DNA from: Adineta vaga
Lineage: Eukaryota > Rotifera
Length of the DNA stretch: 64,000 nt
Direction: 5' to 3'
Assembly: GCA_021613535.1 (NCBI GenBank)
Contig: CP075496.1
Coordinates: 9,362,001 to 9,426,000, forward strand
Shown here: positions 32,345 through 42,756 of the stretch, piece after piece
Position numbering within the stretch: the first letter of the stretch is position 1
Layout of the letters: each line of letters begins with the position of its first letter
Program-made: the position numbers and the translations under genes
The notes under the pieces: generated by a model
What the model was told of the DNA's origin: nothing
The model's input: the letters and a program-made list of their open reading frames with translations, nothing else
Databases searched by the model: none

Positions 32345-33424
32345 TCATAAATTGTTCATTTGAAAAGAAGATTTGACTTGTTGTCGATCATGGTAAATTT
32401 GTTGTTGACAAAGGCATTGCCTTTGACATCGTTGAATCAAGCGACCAATTTCATTACGAAATGCTTTGCCCGATAAACAATAAACATAAAAATTCAATGA
32501 ACAATTTATCAAAACTGATAATATCACCCACCACGATTCGTGTGCTTCACGAGCAATAAAATGTCCAACAATATGTGAAAAAAGTGAGGCAAGAAACAGT
32601 AATGAATGAAGAACAAGTACAATATTCATCCATGATCTTGTTTCGGACTGTCTTTTGTATGATCTATGACTAATTCTTTTCGATAGACGATGATGTGTTT
32701 GAAAAAGCTGATAGTTTATAATACAGTTAAACAAAATAATCACTCCAGTTGGAATTAATTCCGAAAACAAACATCGAATAGTAAAATGATTAAATCCTAA
32801 ATTAAGTTGATGAAAATATCGTTGCCATTCTTTCGATGCATTCAAATTAACTACACAGATCATTCGAATTGATGTTGAATTCAATCCATTATTATTAGTA
32901 TGTATTAACATTTGTGGTTGAAACATGTACACAGGAGGTCCAATTACACAAATTAATATTATAATAATTAGCCCACTTGGAACGATGAATTTCATTTTAA
33001 TTGACTTACATCGATTAAATATTAATTTTAATCGTGTTGATACACACATTAAACGTTCAAACATCCAGAATAATGTAATCCAAGATGAAATAACTCGGAA
33101 TGAAAATGTTAATTCATAGAATTTGCAAAACCACCAATAATTTCCCACTAATTCATGAATAATATATCGTATTGATGAATGAAGAAGAGCAGAATATCGA
33201 ATGACACAAAGAAGATTTGTAATCGAACTACAAGTTGCCAGAAATGCATACATAGATGATGTTCTCCACGAACGACGAGATAGTGAGAAGATAAAAAGTC
33301 CTAACACATTTCCAATAATACCTAGGAGAACTAAAATGTAACATAATATATTAATTATTTGTTTCTGCCAAGGAAAAAATATTTTTTCTTCAAAAAGGAT
33401 TGATGCAGGTCCATTATTTGACAT
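32345..33424 (-). CDS. Rhodopsin-like GPCR (neuropeptide-receptor-like)
   Basis: Intronless, 359 aa from ATG 33424; the frame extends upstream only via TTG. Seven TM segments are visible. TM1 is IINILCYILVLLGIIGNVLG, with the conserved GN. TM2 is SMYAFLATCSSITNLLCVI. TM3 ends SWITLFWMFERLMCVSTR (ERL in place of DRY). TM4 is FIVPSGLIIIILICVIGPPV, TM5 is SELIPTGVIILFNCIINYQL, TM6 is MNIVLVLHSLLFLASLFS, and TM7 is ILSVLINCSLNFYVYCLSG. In TM7 NCSLNFYVY replaces NPxxY and is followed by a helix-8-like KAFRNEIGRLI. A Cys-rich tail (CQRQCLCQQQ) could be palmitoylated. NxT/S sites lie in ECL2. The ligand is unknown; it resembles the FMRFamide-receptor-like group expanded in rotifers. Confidence 0.88.
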   Translation of the reverse strand: MSNNGPASILFEEKIFFPWQKQIINILCYILVLLGIIGNVLGLFIFSLSRRSWRTSSMYAFLATCSSITNLLCVIRYSALLHSSIRYIIHELVGNYWWFCKFYELTFSFRVISSWITLFWMFERLMCVSTRLKLIFNRCKSIKMKFIVPSGLIIIILICVIGPPVYMFQPQMLIHTNNNGLNSTSIRMICVVNLNASKEWQRYFHQLNLGFNHFTIRCLFSELIPTGVIILFNCIINYQLFQTHHRLSKRISHRSYKRQSETRSWMNIVLVLHSLLFLASLFSHIVGHFIAREAHESWWVILSVLINCSLNFYVYCLSGKAFRNEIGRLIQRCQRQCLCQQQIYHDRQQVKSSFQMNNL

Positions 33425-34527
33425 GATTAGTTTTGTTTTATTTTCTTCGTCTAAAATTAACAATAGTGCAAATAATAATCAATGAAAACTTTATACCTTT
33501 TCTTTTAATAGTTCATCCTTATTCAATAGAAAATCTTATCACTCACGATAAACACATGTTCTTGTCATCTATAATTATCCAACAACTTTTATATCGAATT
33601 TCTGTTACAAATCATTAACATAGCTTTAAGAACAACGTTTCACAATTGAGCACATCACTTAAACATGTTCCTCCTATTCATCATGACATATTTAAAAGCG
33701 ACTCATCACTCATCTTCTCACATCGTTTTTTCTTTCTTATCATTGTTACATGAAATATACATTCTTTCTGGAACTAAAATGTTCATATATTTTGTTAGAC
33801 ATTGTCAAGATCTGTTCTTGAAATCCTATGTTCTCCTATGTTAACCATGAAAAGAACGAAAATATTTAAGACATTAAACATTATGACAGATTACATTTAT
33901 AGAATATGTCATCATGATAAACATGCATTGTCAGTGCAAAAGGTGTGCTAAATCTCTTTACTTCATCAATAAACATCGTGCATTTGTAACATTAAGAAGG
34001 ACAAATGTGAATTAGAGAAAATATTCATTGATTCTGGCAGATTTTTTTCCGCTAAGAAACAATTATATGATTGAAACCGATTCACATATCTGCAATCATT
34101 ATAACATAACGATGAATAAAATTTCTATCCAATGTTAAACGAATATATTGTTGATAAATGGCAGTATTATATAAATTTCATTTTTTATTTTTAGCTAACA
34201 CAGAAAAAGGACAAAGAAAAATTTAAATAGAAAGCAAGAACAGACGACAAACATGCTTATTGTATTTGATCGAAATAAAAGAAAGAGAGTAATACATCAG
34301 AATAAACAAATTTTTCTTTTTTTTCTTTTTCTGTAAGATGTATGTATTATATTATTCCATAACAATAGTGCTTCGTCATCTTGTTTTGTAGTCTTTATAG
34401 GAAGTAGAGTAACATAATGAATCATTGAAGAATCATGCCAAAATTGAATTTTTGATGAGGGACATTATATAACTATGAGCATTTATCTATTTTATCTTTC
34501 TAGAAAAGTAACGACACTGTATTAATT
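33425..34527. other. Divergent intergenic region
   Basis: About 1.1 kb between the divergent GPCR and the second PARP-like gene, expected to hold both promoters. It is AT-rich; a near-duplicate TGTTCTCCTATGTT element occurs around 33829-33843. A pyrimidine-rich TTTTCTTTTTCTGTAAG lies near 34320. No coding feature was seen. Confidence 0.4.
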
Positions 34528-36210
34528 ATGGATCATTTGGATGTAGTCTACAGTATTAATCAACGAATTAAGACATTACAAGAAAAAATTGAAAAGTTAC
34601 GAGCAAAAAGTGCAGAAAAAGGTAAAGGAATTGATGTTGATACTGAACATCGTATTGATGATATAAATATGAAAATCAATGAACTAATATTAGAACGTAC
34701 TCGTGAGCTTAAAAGAGTACGATGGAGTGAGAAAAGAAAACCAAAAGTTAAACCAACTCCAACACCTATGGTCGAAGCCTCTTCTCCATCTTTACCAGAA
34801 CCAGTAGTTATCGAACGAACTCCTTCGCCTGTTCCAATCGTACTTCAATCTATTCTTGCACCATCTACACTCAAAGTATCTGATGTACAGGTTGGAACGG
34901 ATTCTACAACGTTGAAAATGGTTCCGACTTGGTTTAAGTCTGACAATGATGACGAAGCTTTGGATGGTATTGTTTATCCAGAAGAAAATATCGATCATCA
35001 ACAGATTGTCACAGTGGCACGGTTTCGAGCAGTATTTGGACAATCAAGAGATTTTACTCTCCATCCATTAGATACGAGTGAACGATCGACAGAAACGTTA
35101 ATACTGTCGCTTGATGCTTTTGCTCGACAATTTGGTGGACAATTGAGTTTTACTAATCGAGATTTAACGTTTGAAAATAGTGCAGAAAATGCTACTTGTG
35201 GTGTACCTAATTTAGGTAGTGCTCATTTACTTGCTAATAGTAATGTACCAACAGCAAATTTTTCATTTATTGTCGAACTTGACTATGATAGCGAACTTGC
35301 TCGTTCAGAAGAAACAATGGAAACATTTATTATTAATTTTGCTGTCGCTATTGCTCAAGTACTTGGATGTAAGAAAGAATACGTTCGAATATTTTCCATT
35401 GATAAAATAGATGGACAACACGGTTTCGTGCAAGTTAATTTTGGTTTAACAACAGCCAATCAAGAAAATACAGAATCTCTGGCCGTTGAATTACAAGTAA
35501 GTTAAAAAATCGTACACGAATGAATAGATTTCTATATGACTTTATTAAATTGTTAGGACATGGCAAAGTCAGGTTTTGGTGATAATGAAGTTCTACAGTT
35601 TGTTCAATTGGGTGAATATGAATATAAATGGCGATCCGTTTTATCATATTTAGAATTAAACCCATCAGATTTTGATCCACGTTTCAATTTTGATTATACA
35701 CGACCTGGTCTACCTGAACAGCAAGAACGCGGTAATCAACCATATTTTTTACCTCTAGGTTGGTATCGTCATGCTCTGAATGTTAGTCAAAAATATTCAG
35801 ATGGTGCTATTTGGCTTGGTCATGATAATAGTTCTGGTGAATGGCCCGTTGCTTTTCATGGTACACATTCCTATGCAGTTGGAAGCATTGCACGACATGG
35901 ATTGTCTGTTGGTACATCGACACGCGATCATATGCTTGAAGAAGCCGTTCAACAGAAAGGCCCTACAATGAATCGACCAGGACTATATCTAACGACGCAT
36001 TGTAATGGGGGTTCTGATGCATACGCAACAACATTTGAAGTACAGAATGGTGATCAAACTGAAATATTTCAAATTGTATTTCAATGTCGAGTAAAACCTA
36101 ATTCATTTACAGTTCATACGTCTTGTGTCACCAAAGGTCATGACTGGCGTGTTGTTGATCCCACGGCAGTTCGACCATACGGTTTATTGCTCAGAAAAGT
36201 GGATACATGA
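34528..36210 (+). CDS. Coiled-coil / PARP-like (ADP-ribosyltransferase-fold) protein, second paralogue
   Basis: Two exons, 34528-35496 and 35557-36210, join in frame across a 60-base intron (CAA|GTAAGT ... TGTTAG|GAC; 540 aa). Residues 5-70 are helical and charged (INQRIKTLQEKIEKLRAKSA), a probable coiled coil. A proline-rich linker follows (PKVKPTPTPMVEAS). Residues about 250-320 form an alpha/beta domain (FSFIVELDYDSEL, FAVAIAQVLGCKKEYVRIF). The C-terminal part shows GNQPYFLPLGWYRHALNV, VAFHGTHSYAVGSIARHGL (His about 424) and RPGLYLTTHCNGGSDAYATT. These align with the gene at 558-2529, including the His and GIY/GLY positions that suggest a PARP-type NAD pocket. The last residues are VDT. 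No signal peptide or TM segment, so cytosolic or nuclear. Confidence 0.75.
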
Positions 36211-36576
36211 TTCAAGAAGCAATTACTATTTGCATTTTATTTGATACTGAAGCGTCATAGTTTTACTTGGATAAGATTTTCACGTTTGTTTTTCGATTCA
36301 TATAGTCACATATACTATTAAACCATTATATCTCCACGAATAAGCTTGTATATAGAGTGGAATATTTGTTTGTCCGTTACTTATACATTCAATCTTTGTA
36401 AGTATCATCAGAGCAACTAAAGTTTATATAGTATTTCTTCAAGTCCCGTGAAACAGGTCACGATAGGATTGATGATTTCAAACAAGGAGTAGTGGGTGTT
36501 GTTTCGCATCTACTCTTGACCATACTTCGCATCGCTATGAAAAGATAAAGAAATAGAAAAGAAAAAGAACCTTCCG
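36211..36576. other. Intergenic, probable lost 5' part of the aldo-keto reductase
   Basis: About 370 bases between the PARP-like gene and the aldo-keto reductase fragment. I found no trace of the missing N-terminal half of the reductase here, so the 5' truncation looks like a deletion or a partial insertion. Confidence 0.35.
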
Positions 36577-37171
36577 TCATTGAAAAAACTGCAAACAGAT
36601 TACATTGATCTTCTTTGCGTACATTGGTAAGAATTCTAATGCAATCTTTATTTTTAAAAGTATTGAAGAAATAAAAGTGGATACGATTTGTAGGTCGGAT
36701 TATACTTGTTCAATTTCTGAGCTAATGCAATCGCTTGATCATTTAGTAAAATCTGGTAAAGTACTGTACTTAGGTGTTAGTGATACACCAGCATGGGTTG
36801 TGGCCAAAGTAAATCAGTATGCAAGAGATTATGGACTTCGTCAATTTTCAGTCTATCAAGGATTGTACAATGCTGCAAAACGAGATGCTGAACGAGAAAT
36901 TCTTCCAATGCTTCGAGATAAAGGTATGGCATTTGCACCATGGCAAGCTCTAGGTGGATGTAAATTTAAAACTAAAGAACACACTGAAGCAGTGGGAAAA
37001 GTGGGTGATCAAGGGAGATCATTTGGCGGTTTTCGAAAAGGTAATAAGTGTTATACTGATATTTAAAATCGATTAATCATATATAAGCATTCGCACATCA
37101 ACCATTTAGGTCCATCAGAAGAAGATAAAGCTGTTACAGCTGTATTAGATAAAATTGGCTTTTACAAATGA
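36577..37171 (+). pseudogene. 5'-truncated aldo-keto reductase (aryl-alcohol dehydrogenase type)
   Basis: Three exon pieces join with correct phases: 36577-36626, 36694-37040 and 37110-37171. They encode SLKKLQTDYIDLLCVHW, SISELMQSLDHLVKSGKV, LYLGVSDTPAWVVAKVNQYA, QFSVYQGLYNAAKRDAE, MLRDKGMAFAPWQALGG and, at the end, a PSEEDKAVTAVLDKIGF segment before TGA. This matches the C-terminal half of fungal aryl-alcohol/norsolorinic-type reductases, which are NADP-dependent (beta/alpha)8 barrels. The N-terminal half with the catalytic Asp, Tyr and Lys is absent, and no Met precedes the fragment in frame. The retained splice sites show that introns were gained or kept before truncation. A fungal origin is likely. 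Confidence 0.8.
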
Positions 37172-37715
37172 CGGCTCGTTATGATTGGATTGAGAGAGAA
37201 AAGAGTTTAAACGCGAGTTAAAAATAAAATATATAAGATTTTCGAGATTTTGTTTGTCACCTTACTTTTGATTTTCTTTCAATAAAGTTTAATTAAGTAT
37301 TTACGATGCTGTTATTGCCGTAATAGATAGAGAGGGATATTGTTATGATTGGCAGTCTTTATCTGAAAGAAAAATTAAAAAAATATCAACATCTCTCATC
37401 TCTTCTATTTAGATTATCTTCTTAATGCTGATCTTCTTTAAACATCCGAAGAATAGTTATTGGAACAGTCAAATCAGCTGATAATCACTTTTTACTCACC
37501 TTGATTGAACGTAAAATGGAAAGTATAGTTTTGTATGATTTGCAAATGTGAATCATTTAAATTATTATGAACCGATACATGTAAAGGTAGATGTCATTCT
37601 TATCTATATATATGCATCTCAGTTATGATTGGTAGTTTGCGTTTTATTTAAAAAAAGAATACTATTCAGTTTGTTTTGCATTCTGTTCGTGCTCGCGACT
37701 GAACATGAACATATA
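37172..37715. other. Intergenic, no gene recognised
   Basis: About 0.5 kb. An in-frame extension upstream of the next F-box gene starts only at a TTG (37629). It gives a hydrophobic stretch that is probably leader sequence rather than protein. Nothing else was seen. Confidence 0.35.
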
Positions 37716-39464
37716 ATGAATCTGGAATGGTTACCAAACGAAATTCTTCTTATCATATTTGATCATCTAGAGAGTACGGATTTGCTGTATGCATTCTATG
37801 ATCTTAACTATCGTTTCAATCATCTCATTCGCAAACAGTATTATCAATACTGTTTCAATTTCAAATCAGTATCAAAGCGCACTTTCGATATGATTTGTCA
37901 TCAACATCTGCCATTTATAACTGATCGAATCATTGCTCTTCACCTGGATAATAATGGTGTAACTCCTGGACAGACTGATCTTTTTTTGTCATATACACCA
38001 TCATTCGCTCACTTCACTCATCTAAGATCGCTTTCATTCCGTTCCATCAGTTCATATGAAATGTTGATGAATATCCTCGACCAATGTGATTATCTCGCTA
38101 ATCTCATCTATTTGAAATTTATCTCTTGTGAAATACACGATGCAAACACTGACGATCAGTTGATTATCAATAAGATTTGGGGTTTAAAAAAACTTACTCA
38201 TTGTGCTTTTGGTATTTCGAATACTATGAAGTCTATGCGTTTTCATATGCCAGAAGTGATTTCTACATCGATTAAGGATCTTTGGATTTCCAATCACCAG
38301 AACAAAATCAGATTGAATCAGTTAAACAGCTTTTTTGAATACACACCACATCTTCGCTATCTATCGACATGTGCTGCACTTCGTGAAAGTCAAAATTATC
38401 TAGCATCAACGTTTCCATCACTTCTTGTATTAAATGTCAAAATAACTGATGTTTGTAGCGATTTACAAATCCGTCTTTTTCTCACAAGTTTTCCTAGTCT
38501 ATGTCGATTAACTATCAATATCTGGTGGATATTGATTGATGGTCACCAATGGGAAAATATTATTCATCATCATTTGCCTAATCTTCAAGTATTTCGGCTC
38601 AAAATGAATCAATCATTCTTTTCAGTTCACGGAATTACAGAACGAGCTAAAACATTATTAACTTCATTTCAAAGTCCATTTTGGATCGATCGACATCAAT
38701 GGTTTGTTCGATGCTTGACATTTAACAAACTTATTCTCTTGTGTACTCTATCTCATAAATATACAGATATAATGATGACATTCCCTGATTCCTTTAATTC
38801 CACATGTCCACAAGATGATCTACAACAATTTTATAATGATATAAAAAATATTTACAATCATACATTATTTGAAAGAAGCAATTCTTCTGATTTTCAATTA
38901 CCTAACATTGAACGTCTCAATATAAAAATGCCTATTAACGATCGATTCTGGTCCATTGTTCGAAATTTATATCGACTGACATCTCTGACTATTTTATCCT
39001 ATGCTGATATTCATTATGATCAGTTGCAGATGATATTTGATCGATCACCTAATTTACGCTTTCTACGAATTCATCAGGATAATTTGCTACCTTGTCAGAT
39101 GTCATTATTTAAATCTAAATCTGTATCATTTGACATCCTTCGTTTAAAAGGTCAATTACGACAATTCAATCAATATTTCAATCAAGATGAGTGTGTTGTA
39201 TTGACTTCATCAGAGATAGTTGCAAAATGTGAACAAATGTCAATTTGTGTGTTAGATCGCGAAAGTATTGTTTATTTAATTCAAACTATGGCTAATCTAA
39301 AAATTTTATACGTTGAATGTAAAGATGATCCGTATTTTAACAGTACATCAATTTCGCGAAGAGATGATGCATTTCTGGCATGGTTAAGTGATCATTTACC
39401 ATCATGTATGATCAGACGAGAAGTCAAGAATAAATCAGCTATTGAAATTTGGATTGATCATTAA
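37716..39464 (+). CDS. F-box / leucine-rich protein (tandem copy A)
   Basis: Intronless, 582 aa from ATG 37716 (MNLEWLPNEILLIIFDHLES), the Met that starts the F-box as in its neighbour. Leucine-rich segments follow: FTHLRSLSFRSISSYEML, LANLIYLKFISCE, FPSLCRLTINIWWILID, LPNLQVFRLKMNQ and MANLKILYVEC. Copy B at 39869-41611 shares the same order of motifs: the ADRI/TDRI box, GxTPGQ, DGHQWE/DGYQWE, WFVRCLTFNK/WFVRCVTFNK, LNIKMPIN and the C-terminal IWI. This is a tandem duplication with substantial divergence. It is a likely SCF substrate-recognition protein. Confidence 0.87.
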   Translation: MNLEWLPNEILLIIFDHLESTDLLYAFYDLNYRFNHLIRKQYYQYCFNFKSVSKRTFDMICHQHLPFITDRIIALHLDNNGVTPGQTDLFLSYTPSFAHFTHLRSLSFRSISSYEMLMNILDQCDYLANLIYLKFISCEIHDANTDDQLIINKIWGLKKLTHCAFGISNTMKSMRFHMPEVISTSIKDLWISNHQNKIRLNQLNSFFEYTPHLRYLSTCAALRESQNYLASTFPSLLVLNVKITDVCSDLQIRLFLTSFPSLCRLTINIWWILIDGHQWENIIHHHLPNLQVFRLKMNQSFFSVHGITERAKTLLTSFQSPFWIDRHQWFVRCLTFNKLILLCTLSHKYTDIMMTFPDSFNSTCPQDDLQQFYNDIKNIYNHTLFERSNSSDFQLPNIERLNIKMPINDRFWSIVRNLYRLTSLTILSYADIHYDQLQMIFDRSPNLRFLRIHQDNLLPCQMSLFKSKSVSFDILRLKGQLRQFNQYFNQDECVVLTSSEIVAKCEQMSICVLDRESIVYLIQTMANLKILYVECKDDPYFNSTSISRRDDAFLAWLSDHLPSCMIRREVKNKSAIEIWIDH

Positions 39465-39868
39465 CAACGCTCATTATCCGAAAATATATATTTTTATATC
39501 TTGAAGACATAAGATAAGAAGTGTCGATCTATGTAATATTTTACTTTGAATGTGACTTATTGTACGCGTGGAGAAGTCAGTCAATGAATAAATCAAACTA
39601 TTTTACTTTAATTACATAAGTAAAATGTGTGTGATTTTCTTTATACGATAGGGTGGGTAATAACATAATTCAAAGTGAAAGATAACAAAAAACAATGTTT
39701 GATTACACTAAATAAAGTTATCGCACGACTACGCCAGAATGAGATGTCGTTGTTGAAAGATGTAGAGGCCATGATTTGTATAGCCATCACTAGAAAAAAC
39801 AAACAAACAGAAAAGTGTAGTGATTACGATTTGTTTTATTTTATTCTTGCTCGACGAAAAAAAAAGAA
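39465..39868. other. Spacer between tandem F-box paralogues
   Basis: About 400 bases. A small ORF at 39675-39872 begins without a plausible ATG context and ends in poly-lysine just before the next gene. It is probably 5' leader. No repeat marking the duplication endpoints was recognised. Confidence 0.35.
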
Positions 39869-41611
39869 ATGATCACTTTGGAATCATTACCAAATGAGAT
39901 TTTACTTGCTACATTCTATTATCTTAATAGTATTGATCTTCTCCGCGCATTCTATGCACTGAATTCTCGATTTAATAATCTTCTTTACAAACAGCACTAT
40001 GATCGTTGTTTTATTTTCGATTCTATACCAAAACATATTTTCGATATGGTCTGTCAACAACATCTACCGTCCATGGCTGATCGCATTATTTCTTTGCATC
40101 TCAACAATGAAGGAGGTACACCTGGACAAATCGATATCTTTCGATCATATATACCATCATTCAGTCCATTTACTCATTTACGATCACTCACATTTCGATT
40201 TATTCATTCATATCAAATGATAATGAAAATTATCAATGAATGTCATCAACTTGCTAATCTAATGTTTCTGAGATTCTTTTGTTGTCGACTGAAAGCTAAT
40301 AATAGAAATATGCAATGGATTGTCGATAATATTTGGAGTTTATCAAAACTAACCCATTGTACTTTTGATATTCATACTGTTGGACAACAATCTTTCAATA
40401 TGCCCGAAAAGCGTTCACTATCTATGGAATACTTACATATGTATATTGAAAATCGTATCGAAGCATATAAAATACATTATTTGATTGAACAAACACCTCG
40501 TCTTAAACATTTGACAACCTATACACAATTTAATGTTGATTACAACTGTGCATCATCGACATGTCCAATGATGAATGAATTAGAAATGATAATTAATGGA
40601 TCGCCTACAGTTGATCAAATGGATAGATTTTTGCAAAGTTTTCCTAATTTACGTCGATTAAACATCTATATGTGGTTTACATTGATTGATGGTTATCAAT
40701 GGGAAGAAATTATTCACAAATATCTACTTCATCTTCAAGTATTTATACTGAAGATGAAGAGTACAGTCGATGATGACGAAAACATAGATGTTATAACTGA
40801 TGCATTGATCAATTCATTTCGAAGTTCATTTTGGCTACAGAAACATCGGTGGTTTGTTCGATGTGTCACATTTAATAAAACACTCTTTCTTCATACCCTA
40901 CAGAATATATCTGTTTGTGGGAAAGAAACAATTCCTGATACATTCAAGTCAACATTTCCGCAAGATAATGTGCAGAAACTCTATGATGCAATCACCGATA
41001 TATATACGCAGAATTTTTTTGACTCAATAGCATCATCTAACATTGGTTTCTACAATATTAAGAATCTTAATATAAAAATGCCAATCAATAATCAATTTTG
41101 GTTCGTTGTTTCGAGTTTATATAGATTGAAATCACTGAACATATCATCGTATTCTGTTATCTATCAAGATCAACTTCAGGGTTTGTTTGATCGAGCTCCT
41201 AACCTATATTATTTAAATATTCATCAAGACCAACCAACATCATCTTATACATCACTTTTCAAATGCAAATCTCCATCTATTCGTCATATTTGTCTTCGAT
41301 ATTATGTTCGAAATCATAATTACTTTTTTATGAAAGATGACTGTAGAATATTGGTGCACACATCATTGGGTAGACAATGTGAAAAACTTTCGATATGTGT
41401 CAAAAATCGTGAAAATATTATTTATTTAATTGAACATCTCAGGAATATGTTCTTCCTGGAAGTAGAATGTGAAGATGACAAATATGTTCAAACTTCACAT
41501 GGAGCAGAAAATAACGATGAACTTATTCATTGGTTAAAAGAACAATTATCATCAAAAATTCTCATTACACGAGATCCAAGTATTGGTAGAACTGTACGAC
41601 TATGGATTTGA
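39869..41611 (+). CDS. F-box / leucine-rich protein (tandem copy B)
   Basis: Intronless, 580 aa, with ATG at 39869. The F-box is MITLESLPNEILLATFYYLN; the family motifs RIISLHLNNEGGTPGQ, FTHLRSLTFRFIHSY, DGYQWEEIIHKYLLHLQVF, WFVRCVTFNKTLF and IKNLNIKMPINNQFWFVV follow. It ends LWI. Same strand and length as copy A and intact. Differences concentrate in the middle leucine-rich part (residues about 140-250), the expected substrate-binding face. A single substrate cannot be inferred. Confidence 0.87.
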   Translation: MITLESLPNEILLATFYYLNSIDLLRAFYALNSRFNNLLYKQHYDRCFIFDSIPKHIFDMVCQQHLPSMADRIISLHLNNEGGTPGQIDIFRSYIPSFSPFTHLRSLTFRFIHSYQMIMKIINECHQLANLMFLRFFCCRLKANNRNMQWIVDNIWSLSKLTHCTFDIHTVGQQSFNMPEKRSLSMEYLHMYIENRIEAYKIHYLIEQTPRLKHLTTYTQFNVDYNCASSTCPMMNELEMIINGSPTVDQMDRFLQSFPNLRRLNIYMWFTLIDGYQWEEIIHKYLLHLQVFILKMKSTVDDDENIDVITDALINSFRSSFWLQKHRWFVRCVTFNKTLFLHTLQNISVCGKETIPDTFKSTFPQDNVQKLYDAITDIYTQNFFDSIASSNIGFYNIKNLNIKMPINNQFWFVVSSLYRLKSLNISSYSVIYQDQLQGLFDRAPNLYYLNIHQDQPTSSYTSLFKCKSPSIRHICLRYYVRNHNYFFMKDDCRILVHTSLGRQCEKLSICVKNRENIIYLIEHLRNMFFLEVECEDDKYVQTSHGAENNDELIHWLKEQLSSKILITRDPSIGRTVRLWI

Positions 41612-42177
41612 TATTTAGAAAAACTTGAATATTCAATGATTACATTCATATTGAGGTAACTTTTGTTTGCGTCATCGTAGATCTATAGTATTAAATTTAA
41701 CTTTTTCATTCTTGTAAAATTTTCTTATCCATTAACTCAATAAATACTAAAATAGGCTTTCCTATTGGATTATGTTGTGAAGAATGTGTTAGATATATTT
41801 CATTTCATACTCGATTATTTTCTAAATAATGATATAAGTTTTTTTTATAAAACAATTTAGTTCCTTTGTTTTTCAATTTTTTACCTCGGTCGTGAAAAAA
41901 TAGAATGACTATATAAATGAATGATTCTTATTTTTCTTTTTGTTCTATTCAAATCTTTTTTTTTGTCGCCCATGAAAAGACATGTAATAATGTAAACATT
42001 TGCTTTGTGTATGATGATGACGGGTGATCGAATTGGAAGAAACCATCAATAAAGAAAGATTTTTTATTCAAACTATTTCAAAGAAAATTCCTATCTTTAG
42101 TTGTAATAAATATAACACACGTTTTTCAAGGGAGATGTCATTTCTAATAAAGCATATAACGGTATAATTCATTCAAA
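41612..42177. other. Intergenic, no gene recognised
   Basis: About 0.57 kb of AT-rich sequence with several poly-T runs (near 41840 and 41950). No coding or RNA feature was recognised. Confidence 0.35.
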
Positions 42178-42756
42178 ATGGCCAAACCACACTTTTATCA
42201 ACAATTATCGATCGATGATTCTACAGATGCCATGGAAAACTATGAAGACATTTATTATGATGAATTTTATAGTTTTTTATTCGATCATTTATTACAATCA
42301 ATTAAACATATACCTTTTGATGATATTATTAAAACTCAACTACAATCTAATAATTCTGTTTATAAAACTAAAGAATCGAATTCTCTCTATTGGCTTTATA
42401 GAGCTGATCGCAAATTAATACATACAGTAACAATCTATTCATTTCGATTTGCTAATTCATGCCATCCAGACCTTTATCGAATATTTGAAATTAAAAGACA
42501 TCATCTTTTCAAACAAGTATCTGAACCAAGACATAAGTTTGTAGGATGGTACACATACATTGGAAAAGAATTATTAAATCATATCGCAGCATTTCTCAAA
42601 CTCGAAAGAATAGTTCAAAATCAACGTCATCATTACATAAAATTATTTATCCATCAAGAACAAGAACGTTTAGATATTCAATTTCATTTTCCATCCATGA
42701 ATGAACGAATAGCAATTTGTTTCGAACCAGGATATCCTGCTGATGGTGAAGAATAG
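42178..42756 (+). CDS. Small soluble protein of unknown function
   Basis: Intronless, 192 aa, with ATG at 42178 in a good AAAATGG context. Composition is normal for a folded cytosolic protein, with many His, Tyr and Phe residues. It starts MAKPHFYQQLSIDDSTDAME and ends CFEPGYPADGEE. The middle has a helix-rich part (FYSFLFDHLLQSIKHIPF) and an aromatic segment (KFVGWYTYIGKELLNHIA). No signal peptide or TM segment. I do not recognise a family. Confidence 0.65.
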   Translation: MAKPHFYQQLSIDDSTDAMENYEDIYYDEFYSFLFDHLLQSIKHIPFDDIIKTQLQSNNSVYKTKESNSLYWLYRADRKLIHTVTIYSFRFANSCHPDLYRIFEIKRHHLFKQVSEPRHKFVGWYTYIGKELLNHIAAFLKLERIVQNQRHHYIKLFIHQEQERLDIQFHFPSMNERIAICFEPGYPADGEE

